The notes under the pieces are model-generated. The model was given only the letters and a program-made list of their open reading frames with translations, searched no databases and was not told the DNA's origin. Both the position numbers and the translations under genes were made by a program. Below are positions 15,385 through 24,986 of a DNA stretch of 64,000 nt, in pieces (the first letter of the stretch is position 1; each line of letters starts with the position of its first letter). The stretch is from Roseiarcus sp963805295 (GTDB taxonomy: Bacteria; Pseudomonadota; Alphaproteobacteria; Rhizobiales; Beijerinckiaceae). The DNA is taken from the NCBI GenBank assembly GCA_963805295.1, contig CAWDTW010000041.1, forward strand, positions 124,001 to 188,000, given 5' to 3'.

Positions 15385-17439
15385 ATGACGCTGCGCGAAA
15401 AGCTGATATGGACGGCGGTGGCGGTCGTCGGAGCGATTTCCTTCGCCGTCGTCGCGCTCACCCGAGGCGAGCCCGTGAACGCCGCCTGGCTGGTGGCGGC
15501 GTCGGTCTGCATCTACTTCATCGCCTACCGGTTCTACGCGCTTTTCATCGCTGCTCAGGCGCTGGGCCTGGACGCGAGGCGCGTCACCCCGGCCTATCGC
15601 CACAACGACGGGCTCGATTACGTCCCGACCAACCGCTATGTCTTGTTCGGACACCACTTCGCCGCGATCGCCGGCGCCGGGCCGCTGGTCGGGCCGGTAT
15701 TGGCGGCGCAAATGGGTTACCTTCCCGGCACGCTCTGGATCCTCGCGGGCGTGGTGTTCGCCGGCGCGGTGCAGGACATGACGGTGCTGTTCCTGTCCGT
15801 CCGGCGAGACGGCAAATCGCTTGGCGACATGATCCGGTCCGAGATGGGGCCGGTCGCCGGCGGCGTCGCCGGCATTGGCGTCCTCTTGATCTGCGTCATC
15901 ATCCTGGCCGTGCTGGCGCTCGTGGTGGTCAATGCGTTGAAGGGCAGCCCGTGGGGCGCCTTCACGGTGTTCTCGACCCTCCCGATTGCGGTGATCATGG
16001 GCGTCTACAGCCGCTTCATCCGGCCCGGCCGAATCGGCGAGATGTCGCTGATCGGCGCCGCGCTGTTGCTGGCGGCGCTGGTTTACGGCCGAACCGTGTC
16101 GGAGACGCCCGCGCTGGCGGCCTGGTTCACCCTGAACGGGCCGGACCTGGCGCTGATCGTCATCGGCTACGGCTTCGTCGCCTCGGTGTTGCCGGTTTGG
16201 CTGGTGCTGGCGCCGCGCGACTATCTGTCGACGTTCCTCAAGATCGGCACCATTCTCCTGCTGGCGATCGGCATCGTCATCGTGCGGCCCGATCTGCAAA
16301 TGCCCGCGCTGACCAAGTTCGTCGACGGCTCCGGCCCGGTCTGGGCGGGGAGCCTGTTCCCGTTCCTGTTCATCACGATCGCCTGCGGGTCGGTGTCCGG
16401 CTGGCATGCCTTGATCGCCTCGGGCACCACGCCGAAAATGATCGAGAACGAGAACCGGATCCGCTTCATCGGCTATGGCGGCATGCTGATGGAATCCTTC
16501 GTCGCGATGATGGCGATCATTGCGGCCTCGGTGATCCACCCCGGCGTCTATTTCGCGATGAACAGTTCGGCCGCTCTGATCGGCGCCGATCCCGCGCACG
16601 CCGCCGAGGTGATTTCCGGTTGGGGTTTCGCGGTGACGCCGGACATCCTCACCAAGGTCGCCCATGACGTCGGCGAAGCCTCCATCATGTCGCGCACCGG
16701 CGGCGCGCCGACTCTGGCCGTCGGCATGGCGAGCATCCTGTCCGGCTTCGTCGGCGGCCCGGCCCTGGCGGGCATCTGGTATCACTTCGCCATCCTGTTC
16801 GAGGCGCTTTTCATTCTCACCACCGTCGACGCCGGCACTCGGGTCTGCCGGTTCATGATCCAGGACCTAATCGGCAACGTGGTCCCCGCGTTCAGCGCGA
16901 CCGAATCCTGGACGAACAACGTGATCGGTTCGGCGCTGTCCTGCGCGCTCTGGGGCTACTTCCTCTATCAAGGGGTGATCGACCCGCTCGGCGGCATCTG
17001 GACGCTGTGGCCGCTGTTCGGCACGGCCAACCAGATGCTGGCGGCGATCGCGCTCATCCTGTGCACGGTGGTTCTGTTCAAGATGAAGCGCGAGAAGTTC
17101 GCCGGGGTGACGATCGTCCCGTCCGTATGGCTCGTGGTGTGCACGGTGACGGCCGGGTTGGAGAAGGTCGCCAGTCCTGACACCCGGGTTGGCTTTGTCA
17201 GCCATGCGCTGCGCTTCGGCGACGCCGCCACTGCCGTGCAGATCCTTGCGCCGGCCAAGACGCTTAGCGAGATGGGCCGCATCGTCTTCAACGACTATGT
17301 CGACGCGGCGTTGGCTGGGCTGTTCGCCGCCATCGTGATCGCCATGGTGGTCTACGGCGTCATCGAGGCCCGCAAGGCGTTGCGCAACAGGAGGAGCACC
17401 GCCGTCGAAATCGGCGGCGCAGCGGTGGCGGCCGAATGA
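15385..17439 (+). CDS. cstA: Carbon starvation protein A (CstA/BtsT-type pyruvate or peptide transporter)
   Basis: 684 residues with many membrane segments, close to E. coli CstA (701). Conserved stretches include NDGLDYVPTNRYVLFGHHFA near residues 74-93, AGAGPLVGPVLAAQMGYLPG, ALIASGTTPKMIENE, and WPLFGTANQMLAAIAL near 550. CstA-family proteins import pyruvate or peptides and are induced on carbon starvation. A GGGAGGAAAC ribosome-binding site precedes the ATG. The stop overlaps the start of the ybdD-like gene (ATGA), the usual arrangement. Confidence 0.95.
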   Translation: MTLREKLIWTAVAVVGAISFAVVALTRGEPVNAAWLVAASVCIYFIAYRFYALFIAAQALGLDARRVTPAYRHNDGLDYVPTNRYVLFGHHFAAIAGAGPLVGPVLAAQMGYLPGTLWILAGVVFAGAVQDMTVLFLSVRRDGKSLGDMIRSEMGPVAGGVAGIGVLLICVIILAVLALVVVNALKGSPWGAFTVFSTLPIAVIMGVYSRFIRPGRIGEMSLIGAALLLAALVYGRTVSETPALAAWFTLNGPDLALIVIGYGFVASVLPVWLVLAPRDYLSTFLKIGTILLLAIGIVIVRPDLQMPALTKFVDGSGPVWAGSLFPFLFITIACGSVSGWHALIASGTTPKMIENENRIRFIGYGGMLMESFVAMMAIIAASVIHPGVYFAMNSSAALIGADPAHAAEVISGWGFAVTPDILTKVAHDVGEASIMSRTGGAPTLAVGMASILSGFVGGPALAGIWYHFAILFEALFILTTVDAGTRVCRFMIQDLIGNVVPAFSATESWTNNVIGSALSCALWGYFLYQGVIDPLGGIWTLWPLFGTANQMLAAIALILCTVVLFKMKREKFAGVTIVPSVWLVVCTVTAGLEKVASPDTRVGFVSHALRFGDAATAVQILAPAKTLSEMGRIVFNDYVDAALAGLFAAIVIAMVVYGVIEARKALRNRRSTAVEIGGAAVAAE

Positions 17440-17651
17440 GCGAAGCCCTCTACACGCGCGCCAAGTTCGTCTGCGAGAGGGTCGCTGAGACCGCCCGCCT
17501 GATGGTCGGCGTGCCGGATTACGAGACCTACGTCGCGCATCGGCGGCAGAATCATCCCGGCCTCCCCGTGATGACCTACGAGGAGTTCTTCCGCGAGCGT
17601 CAGGAGGCCCGCTACGCCGTCGGCAAGGGACGGTTTCGCGGCTGCTGCTGA
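17436..17651 (+). CDS. ybdD: YbdD/YjiX family small protein
   Basis: 71 residues; the start overlaps the cstA stop by four bases. Contains VGVPDYETYVAHRRQNHPG and the TYEEFFRERQEARY ending of the YbdD/YjiX family (DUF466). In E. coli this small partner is encoded behind cstA/btsT and is needed for pyruvate uptake. Complete. Confidence 0.92.
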   Translation: MSEALYTRAKFVCERVAETARLMVGVPDYETYVAHRRQNHPGLPVMTYEEFFRERQEARYAVGKGRFRGCC

Positions 17652-17677
17652 GCCGTCGAGCGCATTTTCGTTGGCGG

Positions 17678-17702
17678 TGCGTTTCCACGACGTCGAAACG
17701 CA
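17678..17702. terminator. Inverted repeat after cstA-ybdD
   Basis: TGCGTTTC and GAAACGCA are separated by nine bases, 26 bp after the ybdD stop. An 8-bp perfect stem without a T-tract; possible transcription terminator. Confidence 0.4.
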
Positions 17703-17782
17703 TTGAACTGCGGCCCGGTCCCGTTCTAGTCTCGAATTCGTATCCCCGCGCGGATTCGCGGGATTTCTCCTGGGGGGCCGGC

Positions 17783-18270
17783 ATGAGGGGCGGACTTCTT
17801 CGCATATCATCATCGCCGCGGCTTGCCTCGGCGCGGCCGTCGCGGCGGCGCGGGCGGAGGAGGCCAAATCCGGCGGCGCCCCCGTCTACACCCCGCAGGT
17901 CAGCTATTTAATGAGCGAAACGCAGCTCACGCATTTCAAGCTGTGGTTCAGCGGCAGCCTCGCCAACTGGCCGCTCGCCCACTATGAAATCGAGCAAATG
18001 AAGACGAGTTTCCAGCTGGCGGCCGAGTTCGGCGCGAAAGCCTATCCAAGCTTTTCCGATCTCCTGAAATCCGACGCCGAGCCGGCGTTCGCGGCTCTCG
18101 ACGCGGCGATCGCAGGCAAGAACGAAGCGGCGTTCATCACCGGCTTCGAGCGCCTGACCAAATCCTGCAACGCCTGTCATACGGCGACAGGTCTCGGCTT
18201 CATCGTGATCCAAACGCCGACCACGTTGCCGTCGGTGTCGCCGCTCAGCGATCAGAAGTTCTCGCCTTAA
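17783..18270 (+). pseudogene. Secreted c-type cytochrome, frameshift in signal peptide
   Basis: The mature part from about 17860 (AEEAKSGGAPVYTPQVSYLM) continues with helices (LTHFKLWFSGSLANWPLAHY, QLAAEFGAKAYPS) and ends with the haem-binding SCNACHTATG near the C-terminus, as in class II (cytochrome c'-like) proteins. Upstream, a signal-peptide core IIIAAACLGAAVAAA is in frame, but its start MRGGLLR (ATG at 17783, GGGGGG upstream) is one base out of register near 17803. One indel therefore separates start from gene. If the indel is a sequencing error the gene is normal; otherwise only an unsecreted form could be made. Confidence 0.65.
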
Positions 18271-18424
18271 GGCGAGGGAAGTCTGTCTTTGCCGGATTGC
18301 CCGGCAGAGACGATCGCCCGCCCGCGTTCCCGCACATTCCTCCGCGGCTTCTCGCGTGCGGCCATTTCATGGTATGCAGCCGCATAAGCGGCGCGGGTCC
18401 ACGGCGCCGACGGAGGGATCGCCA

Positions 18425-19594
18425 TTGGGTTTTGCCGATCGGGCGGACGGAAGCGGGGTCGTCGCGGCGGCGGCATGGAGCGAGAGCGCCGAGGCGGCGG
18501 CGGCCGAGATCGCGCGCCAGCTTGCGCCTGATGACCTTTCCGGCCTCGTCGTCTTCATCTCGCCCGACTACGACGTGACGACCTTCGCTGCCGAAATCGC
18601 CCGCCGTTTCGGGGTGACGCCGGTCGTCGGCTGCACGACCGCCGGCGAGATCACGCCGGAAGGGTGGAGCGAGGGCGCGGTCGTGGCGATCGGCTTTCTC
18701 AGGCGCCACTTCGCCTTTCTCGCCCGCCCGATCCTCGATCTCGCCAATTTCCACGTGGAGGCGGGGCGCGAACTGACGAAAAAGCTGCGCGCCGACTTGA
18801 GCGCGCTGCGGCCGGGGTTCGCCGGCAAGGACCTGTTCGGCATTTTGCTCGTCGACGGCATGTGCCGGCGGGAGGAGGCGGTCGTCTCGGCCCTCCAGAT
18901 GGCCCTCGACGAGATTCCGATCGTCGGCGGCTCGGCCGGCGACGGGCTCAGGTTCGAGCGCACCTTCGTCATCCACGGCGGCAAGGCGTACACCGACGCG
19001 GCGGTGCTGACGCTGGTGGCGACCGACCTGCCGTTCAAGACGTTCCGCAACGACAATTACGAACCGACGCCGATCAAGATGGTCGTCACCGAGGCCGACT
19101 CCGAACGGCGGATCGTGAAAGAGCTCAACGCCGAGCCCGCGGCCAAGGAATACGCGCGCGTCTGCGGCATCCTCGACGCGACGCTCGACGCCTTCTCCTT
19201 CGCCTCCCATCCGGTGCTGGTCAGCGTCGGGGGCGAGTATTTCGCCCGCTCGATCCAGCGGGTCAATCCGGACGGGTCGCTGAGCTTTTTCTGCGCGATC
19301 GACGAGGGGCTGGTGTTCACCGCCGCCAAACGGCTCGATCCGATGGAGAGCCTCAGCCGTCTGTTCGGCGGGATCGAGGACGAACTCGGCGAGGTCGATC
19401 TCTATCTCGGCTTCGATTGCGTTCTCAGGCGCCTCGCGGCCGAGCGCGAGCAGATGGCCCAGCCGATGTCGAAGCTCTATCGCGCCAAGCGGGTCGTCGG
19501 CTTCAACACGTATGGCGAGCAGTTCACCTCGATGCACGTCAATCAGACCTTCACCGGCGTCGCGATCGGGCGAAGGCGGGCGCGGGCGCCGTGA
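18425..19594 (+). CDS. FIST-domain haem/NO-sensor-like protein (NosP family)
   Basis: About 389 residues: FIST_N roughly 40-240 (LVVFISPDYDVTTFAAEIAR, VVGCTTAGEITPEGW, IVGGSAGDG) and FIST_C roughly 250-385 (LDAFSFASHPVLVSVGGEYF, RAKRVVGFNTYGEQFTSMHV). In Pseudomonas, FIST proteins called NosP bind haem, sense nitric oxide and control a co-encoded hybrid kinase. The same gene order is seen here, with a GTGA overlap to the kinase. The TTG at 18425 was chosen as start because GGAGGG sits 7 bases upstream; an ATG at 18374 is possible. NO sensing is inferred from family and context. Confidence 0.82.
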   Translation: MGFADRADGSGVVAAAAWSESAEAAAAEIARQLAPDDLSGLVVFISPDYDVTTFAAEIARRFGVTPVVGCTTAGEITPEGWSEGAVVAIGFLRRHFAFLARPILDLANFHVEAGRELTKKLRADLSALRPGFAGKDLFGILLVDGMCRREEAVVSALQMALDEIPIVGGSAGDGLRFERTFVIHGGKAYTDAAVLTLVATDLPFKTFRNDNYEPTPIKMVVTEADSERRIVKELNAEPAAKEYARVCGILDATLDAFSFASHPVLVSVGGEYFARSIQRVNPDGSLSFFCAIDEGLVFTAAKRLDPMESLSRLFGGIEDELGEVDLYLGFDCVLRRLAAEREQMAQPMSKLYRAKRVVGFNTYGEQFTSMHVNQTFTGVAIGRRRARAP

Positions 19595-20967
19595 AACAAA
19601 CTCAGGGCGAGGCGGAGGAGCTGCGGCGCGAGATCGCCAAGCTCCAGAAGATCAACGCCAAGCTCATCTCTCGCGTCGAACGCTCCTACGATCAGAGCCC
19701 GAACGCCTACGCCTTGTTCGAGACCGCGATCGCGCTCGACAATAAGGTCCGCCGCCGCACGCAGGAGGTGCAGCAGGCCCTGCGCTCGGTCGAGCGGGCG
19801 AACGAAGACCTCTTGAGGGCGAAGGAGCAGGCCGAGGCGGCCAATCTCCTGAAATCCTCGGTCCTCACCTCGATCAGCCACGACCTTCTGCAGCCGCTGA
19901 ACGCCGCGCGGCTCGCGCTTTCGGCGCTGACGAGCTTCGATATGGGCCGGGAGCCCGCGGGCCTCGTCGATCAGGCGGACCGGAGCCTCGCGACGCTCGA
20001 TGACCTCCTGCGCACGCTGCTCGATCTGTCGAAGCTCGACGCCGGCGTGATGACGCCGGACCTGCACGCCTTTGCGATCGACGACCTCATCGCCTCGCTG
20101 GTCAAGGAGCAGGCGCAGGCCGCGGCCAAGCGCGGGTTGAAGCTCAGGCATTTCGGCGCGCGGCGCATGGTGCGGTCCGATCCGCTGCTGTTGCGGCGGG
20201 TCATTCAGAATCTGATCGCCAACGGGCTCCGCTATACGCGGCGCGGCGGCGTGCTGGTCGGCGGGCGCGCGCGGGCCGACCGGTGGATCGTCGAAGTGTG
20301 GGACACCGGGCCGGGCATCCCGGAGGAGCGGCGCGACGCGATCTTTCAGGAGTTCCAGCGAGGCGAAGCGGGCGAGCAGGGCGGGCAGGGTTTCGGGCTC
20401 GGCCTCGCCATCGTGCGTCGCCTCGCGCTGGCGCTCGAACACCCGATCGGCCTCAGATCGAGGGTCGGCAGGGGCTCCATGTTCTCGGTGTCGCTGCCGC
20501 TCGCCGAGCCGCGCCAGGCCGAGCCTGCTGCCGCTCACGCCGCGCCCTCGATCGCCTTGCTCGGCCCGTTGCACAACGCGCGCGTGCTCGTCATCGAGAA
20601 CGACGCGGCGGTCTTAAGCGCGATGTCGGCGCTGCTGACCCGCTGGGGCTGCGAGGTCGCAGTCGCGCCCTCGGGGGACGAGGCGGCGGACCTCGCGCGA
20701 ATGCGATGCCCGCAGGCGATCATCGCCGACCTGCATCTCGACCATTTCGAACGCGGCCCCCACGCCGTCGCCAAGGTCCGCCGTACAGTCGGCGCCGCGA
20801 CGCCGGCCATGCTGGTGACCGCCGACCATTCCGACGCCGCCCAGCGCGAAGCGGAGGAGGCCGAGATGACGCTCCTCAGAAAGCCCGTCCGCCCGGCCGA
20901 GTTGCGCTCGCTGCTGTCCTATCTGCTGAGCCGGCCGGGGGCGCAGCGGAGCCCAGGCGCGGGATGA
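19591..20967 (+). CDS. Hybrid sensor histidine kinase/response regulator (NahK/ErcS'-like)
   Basis: 458 residues from the GTG at 19591, overlapping the FIST stop. N-terminal coiled coil (residues 1-90), HisKA with SISHDLLQPLNAARL (H97), ATPase domain with NLIANGLRYTRRGG, WDTGPGIP and GFGLGLAIVRR, and a C-terminal receiver domain (RVLVIENDAAVLS..., acceptor aspartate in IIADLHLD, lysine in LRKPVRP). The SHDLLQPLNAARL H-box is characteristic of the NahK/ErcS' group, which pairs with NosP-type FIST sensors. It has no membrane segment, so the kinase is cytoplasmic and likely takes its input from the FIST protein. Confidence 0.9.
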   Translation: MKQTQGEAEELRREIAKLQKINAKLISRVERSYDQSPNAYALFETAIALDNKVRRRTQEVQQALRSVERANEDLLRAKEQAEAANLLKSSVLTSISHDLLQPLNAARLALSALTSFDMGREPAGLVDQADRSLATLDDLLRTLLDLSKLDAGVMTPDLHAFAIDDLIASLVKEQAQAAAKRGLKLRHFGARRMVRSDPLLLRRVIQNLIANGLRYTRRGGVLVGGRARADRWIVEVWDTGPGIPEERRDAIFQEFQRGEAGEQGGQGFGLGLAIVRRLALALEHPIGLRSRVGRGSMFSVSLPLAEPRQAEPAAAHAAPSIALLGPLHNARVLVIENDAAVLSAMSALLTRWGCEVAVAPSGDEAADLARMRCPQAIIADLHLDHFERGPHAVAKVRRTVGAATPAMLVTADHSDAAQREAEEAEMTLLRKPVRPAELRSLLSYLLSRPGAQRSPGAG

Positions 20968-21188
20968 CGGCTCTCGACCCTTGAATGTCAGCGAGCGTCC
21001 GCGCTGCTTCTTCAATAAGTTCACGCATCTTCTTCGAAAAGGGATGCAGCAGGCAGCGTTCCGCATCGTCCAGGCCGCCGGTCTTCGGTCCTCCTCTGAT
21101 TTCCACCCTCTCGGGAACAAAGCCGAACACCGCCGGTTGAGCCCATCGCTGGCGCAACCAGCGGATTGCCCGCGGTGGAGAGTGTGCC

Positions 21189-21731
21189 ATGACGGACGCT
21201 GACGACGCCAAAGACAGCGTAAACTCGATCTTCGCGACAGGACTTCGCAACGCGCGCGCGATGGAGGCTCAGGCGAAAGAGCTTCTCGAGCGGCAGATCG
21301 AGCGCCTGGACGACTACCCAGAGCTGAGGGACCGGATGCGCCAACATCTTACCGAGACAAAGGGCCAGCAGGAGCGGCTCGAGCCTATCCTGGGCTCGAT
21401 GAGCGCGCAGGCCTCGACCCTCAAGGATACAGTGATAGCCTTCCTCGGCAACATGGCGGGCGCCGCCAACATGCCGGCGAGCGACGAGGTCCTGAAGAAC
21501 TCTTTCGCCAGCTTCGCCTTCGAGAACTACGAGTTCGCCGCCTAAAAGTCGCTCATCGCCGTCGCGGAGCTTGCCGGGGCGCCGGACGCGGCTCTGCTCC
21601 TTCGCCAGTCCTGCGAGGAAGAACAGGCGATGGCCGAGTGGCTCAACGACAGGCTTGACAGCGTGACGCGGCAATATGTTTCGCGGGCGGCGGGCAGGGC
21701 GCAGGCCGCAGCTGAGGCGTGGCGAGCGTGA
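21189..21731 (+). pseudogene. DUF892 (YciE/YciF ferritin-like) protein with an internal stop codon
   Basis: The N-terminal part reads RNARAMEAQAKELLERQIER, RQHLTETKGQQERLEPIL, and SFASFAFENYEFAA, then TAA at 21543-21545. The same frame continues KSLIAVAELAGAPDAALLLR and EEEQAMAEWLNDRLDSVTRQ to the stop at 21731, for 181 codons in all. The homologous position normally reads AAYKSL, so TAC or TAT has become TAA. YciE/YciF proteins are four-helix ferritin-like stress proteins. The truncated 118-residue product would lack the last helices. Confidence 0.82.
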
Positions 21732-21871
21732 GCGTTGTTCGACCCAGGTTCGCCTTGCTTCCCGGCGGCGCAGTTCGAAGCACGCCCCGAGGCGATCCGC
21801 GTGATCGCCGAACCGAACAGACCGAGTTATGGTGCTTCCCGACACGGTGACGGCGCAACGCGGGGATCTCC

Positions 21872-23459
21872 ATGGTTGCAGACGCGTGGTGGCGAAGCGG
21901 CGTCATCTATCAAATCTACCCTCGCTCGTTTCAGGACTCGAACGGCGACGGGATAGGGGACATTCCCGGAATCCGGCGTAGGCTGGGCTATCTTCAATGG
22001 CTCGGCGTCGATGCGGTCTGGCTGTCGCCGGTCTACCCCTCGTCTATGGCCGATTTCGGCTACGACATCAGCGACTACCGCGACGTCGATCCGATTTTCG
22101 GCAGCCTTTCTGACCTGAAGGGCCTCGTCGATGACGCTCACGCCGCGGGGATCAAGGTCATTCTCGATTACGTTCCGAATCACACCTCTAACCAGCATCC
22201 CTGGTTCATCGAAAGCCGCGCGTCGAAGGCGAGCCCCAAGCGCGACTGGTACGTGTGGCGCAGCGCGTCGCGCGACGGCGGGCCGCCCAACAACTGGATC
22301 TCCCTGTTCGGCGGCGACGCCTGGGAATGGGATGCGGCGACGAGCCAGTACTACTATCACGCGTTTTTGCCCGAGCAGCCGGATCTCAATTGGCGCAGTC
22401 CCGCCGTTCGCCGCGAGATGCTGGATGTTCTGCACTATTGGCTCGACCTCGGCGTCGACGGCTTTCGGGTCGATGCGCTTTGGGCGCTGATCGAGGATGA
22501 TCGGCTGCGCGACAATCCGCCCAATCCTACTTGGCGCCGGGGCGAGCCGGCGAGCGGGCGCTTGCTGCCGCTCTACAACGGCGATCGCCCGGAGGTTCAC
22601 GACGCGGTGGCGGAGATGCGGGCGACGCTCGACGAATATCCGGAGCGGGTTCTCATCGGCGAACTCTACCTGCCGTTCGACCGGCTGGCGCTCTATTACG
22701 GCGCTGAGGCGCGGGGCGCGCATTTGCCCTTCAACTTCCATCTCATTACGGCGGAGTGGCGCGCCGAAGCGCTGGCCAAGCTGATCAAGGATTACGAGGC
22801 GGCCCTGCCGCCGGGCGCATGGCCGAACTGGGTTCTCGGCAATCACGACCAGAAACGCATCGCCAGCCGGTTGGGTCAAACGCGAGCGCGGCTCGCCGCC
22901 ATGGCGCTCCTGACGTTGCGCGGCACCCCCACGCTCTACTATGGCGATGAAATTGGCATGCCCCATGGCCGTATTCCTCCCGGCCGCGTTCAGGATCCTC
23001 TCGGGCGGCGCGAACCCGGCCGAGGCAGGGATCCCGAACGGACGCCGATGGCCTGGGATGCGTCAGCGCACGGAGGCTTCACCACCGGAACCCCGTGGCT
23101 GCCCGTCCATCCCGATCGGACGACGCGCAACGTCGCGGCGATGAGCGACGATCCCCGGTCAATCCTCACGCTCTACCGCCGAACTCATCGCGCTGCGCCG
23201 GGAGCGCAAGGCGTTGCAGACCGGCCCTTACCGCAGGATCGGATTCGAGGGCGGGTGCCTCGTGCTCGAACGCGGCCGGGAGGGAGCGGAACGGATCATC
23301 GTGGCGCTCAACCTCGTGGATGAACCCGCGAGCCTCGCTCTGCCGAGCCCGTCCCGCGTTCTCCTCTCCTCGTGGCTCGACCGTGACAGCGAGAGGGTCG
23401 ACGGCGAAATCGCATTGCGGCCGTCGGAAGGTGTCATCCTCTCGGCCGAAGACCAATAG
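21872..23459 (+). pseudogene. GH13 alpha-glucosidase/oligo-1,6-glucosidase with a C-terminal frameshift
   Basis: Cytoplasmic alpha-glucan hydrolase. (beta/alpha)8 barrel with YQIYPRSFQDSNGDGIGD near the start, DYVPNHTS, DGFRVDALWAL (nucleophile Asp), LIGELYLP (acid/base Glu) and LGNHDQKR (third Asp). Frame intact to about 23180, where an extra base (CGAACTCATC for CGACTCATC) shifts it. The true C-terminus (LIALRRERKALQTGPYRRIG ... GVILSAEDQ) continues in the next frame to 23459. The catalytic domain is complete. The frameshift removes only the C-terminal beta domain and may be a sequence error. Confidence 0.85.
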
Positions 23460-23508
23460 CAGCCGACCCCTCTGGCCGCAGCGTGGCCGCAGCGGGAGAG
23501 GGGGAGAC

Positions 23509-23748
23509 TCAGGCGTCGGCGAAGGCGCCGCAGGCGCCGCCGCCGCAGCACATGCCGGTCGAGCAGGACCCGAAGTCCGCGCCGAACCCGGCGCCGGCGT
23601 CGCCGCCCTTGCTCGGCGAAGCGATCAGCGAAAGCTGCTGCTCGAGGTCTGCGCTTTCGCAGGATTTGCACAGCGGCGTCTCGCCGGACATCACCAGCGT
23701 CTGGAATTCCTCGCCGCAGGAGCGGCAGCGGTAGGCGAATATCGGCAT
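23509..23748 (-). CDS. FmdB-family zinc-ribbon protein
   Basis: 79 residues from the ATG at 23748. MPIFAYRCRSCGEEFQTLV followed by PLCKSCESADLEQQL gives two CxxC knuckles of the FmdB zinc ribbon. The tail is rich in Gly and Cys (GADFGSCSTGMCCGGGACG). FmdB proteins are small putative regulators of unknown mechanism. It follows the sulfide:quinone-reductase-like gene on the same strand after 91 bp and has its own ATTC-N8-GAAT box upstream. Confidence 0.85.
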   Translation of the reverse strand: MPIFAYRCRSCGEEFQTLVMSGETPLCKSCESADLEQQLSLIASPSKGGDAGAGFGADFGSCSTGMCCGGGACGAFADA

Positions 23749-23767
23749 CCTCAGGACTCCAAGATAC

Positions 23768-23783
23768 ATTCCATTTTTCGAAT
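23768..23783. promoter_or_regulatory. ATTC-N8-GAAT operator-like box upstream of the fmdB-type gene
   Basis: ATTC-CATTTTTC-GAAT, 20 bp upstream of the ATG. It matches the ATTC-N8-GAAT pattern I recall for SqrR/BigR-type persulfide-sensing ArsR repressors. No such repressor is encoded in the window. Confidence 0.5.
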
Positions 23784-23839
23784 ATGTGCGACGCAAGGCC
23801 GGACGTCAAGACCGGGCGAGGCGCCGGCGCGCGCCCTTT

Positions 23840-24970
23840 TCAGCGATAGGCCATGACGTACTGCTTCTCGAAGGCGCGCTTCGCCCAATGGAAGAGGCGG
23901 GTCTGCGGGCTGACGAAATTGCGCGCGGGGCTGCGATAGACGAGAATGCCCGACTTCAGCGTGTCGACGATGCAGACGAGTTCGGCCTTGAACTCGGTCG
24001 CAGGCTCGCGTCCGGCGAGGCTGGCGGCGATGTTGGCGGCCGCGGCTTTCGCCTGCAGGTCGGCCTGGTGCGCCTGCTTGGCGAGCCAGTCCGGGCCGGG
24101 ATAGCTGCCGGCGTCGCCGACCACCCAGACGTTGGGCCGGTCCTTGACCCGGCAGAGCGCGTCGGCCGCGATCATGCCGCCGGGAGAAAGCGGCAGGTCC
24201 GCCTTGTCGAGCCATGCCGGCCCGGTGAGTCCCGGCATGAACAGGATGAGCTCGGCGAAGAAATCGCGGCCCTCGGTGACGACCTTCCTCTCCTCGAAGC
24301 GGACGATCTTGTTGCCGAGATTGATGCGGATGTCGCGCTTCGCCATCTCGGCGAGCAGTCCGTCGACCGCCTCCGGCCCGAGGCGCGCGCCCGGACGCGC
24401 GGCGGGGCTGAAGAACACGATTTCGAACCTCTCGCGCCGGCCCTGCTTGCGCAGGAGCGAGTCGATGATGAACAGATACTCGAACATCGGGCCGCCGCGC
24501 ATGGCGCCCTGTTCGTTGGGATTCGTCGCGAAGCCGACCGCGATCGTTCCGCGTTGAAGCGCCTTGAGCCGCCAGTCGATCTCCTCGGCGACCGCGATTC
24601 CCTCGCAGGGCACGAGCGCGTGCTCGATCCCGGGCAACTTGCGGATGAATTCGGCGCCCGTCGCCACGATCAAATGGTCGTTGCGAATTGTTTGCCCGGC
24701 GTCGGTCAGCACGGCGCGGCCGCCCTCGGCGAGCGCGGTCGCGGAGGCCTGGACGAAATCGACCTTCTTGCGTTCGAAGAAGCGCCTCAGCGGATACCTC
24801 AGGTCCTCGGCCTTGACCACTCCGGTTGGAATCCAGATCGTGCTCGGGAGGTAATGGAGCTCGTCGCGCGGCGAAATGACGGTGATCTCCGCCTCGACTT
24901 TGAGACGCCGCAATTCGCGCACGGCCGTCAGCGCGCCGAAGCCGGAGCCGAGGAGGGTGATGTTGGTCAT
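23840..24970 (-). CDS. sqr: FAD-dependent sulfide:quinone oxidoreductase-like protein
   Basis: 376 residues from the ATG at 24970. FAD-binding start MTNITLLGSGFGALTAVREL, then SPRDELHYLPSTIWIPTGVV, HLIVATGAEFIRKLPG, and the second nucleotide/FAD motif NVWVVGDAGSYPGPDWLAKQ. This is the two-dinucleotide-binding fold of SQR and flavocytochrome c sulfide dehydrogenase. Cysteines are seen at VPCEGIAV and LVCIVDTLK, but I cannot confirm the full catalytic trio. It probably oxidises sulfide at the membrane and passes electrons to quinone. NDH-2-like activity is the alternative. Confidence 0.8.
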   Translation of the reverse strand: MTNITLLGSGFGALTAVRELRRLKVEAEITVISPRDELHYLPSTIWIPTGVVKAEDLRYPLRRFFERKKVDFVQASATALAEGGRAVLTDAGQTIRNDHLIVATGAEFIRKLPGIEHALVPCEGIAVAEEIDWRLKALQRGTIAVGFATNPNEQGAMRGGPMFEYLFIIDSLLRKQGRRERFEIVFFSPAARPGARLGPEAVDGLLAEMAKRDIRINLGNKIVRFEERKVVTEGRDFFAELILFMPGLTGPAWLDKADLPLSPGGMIAADALCRVKDRPNVWVVGDAGSYPGPDWLAKQAHQADLQAKAAAANIAASLAGREPATEFKAELVCIVDTLKSGILVYRSPARNFVSPQTRLFHWAKRAFEKQYVMAYR

Positions 24971-24986
24971 GCGGCCTCGCCGTTCC

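Noticed and set aside
15148..16785. 545-residue open frame on the minus strand
   Set aside because: Antisense to cstA apart from its last ~55 residues; Asp/Arg/His-rich shadow without a family. Only the tail is listed, as a weak remnant.
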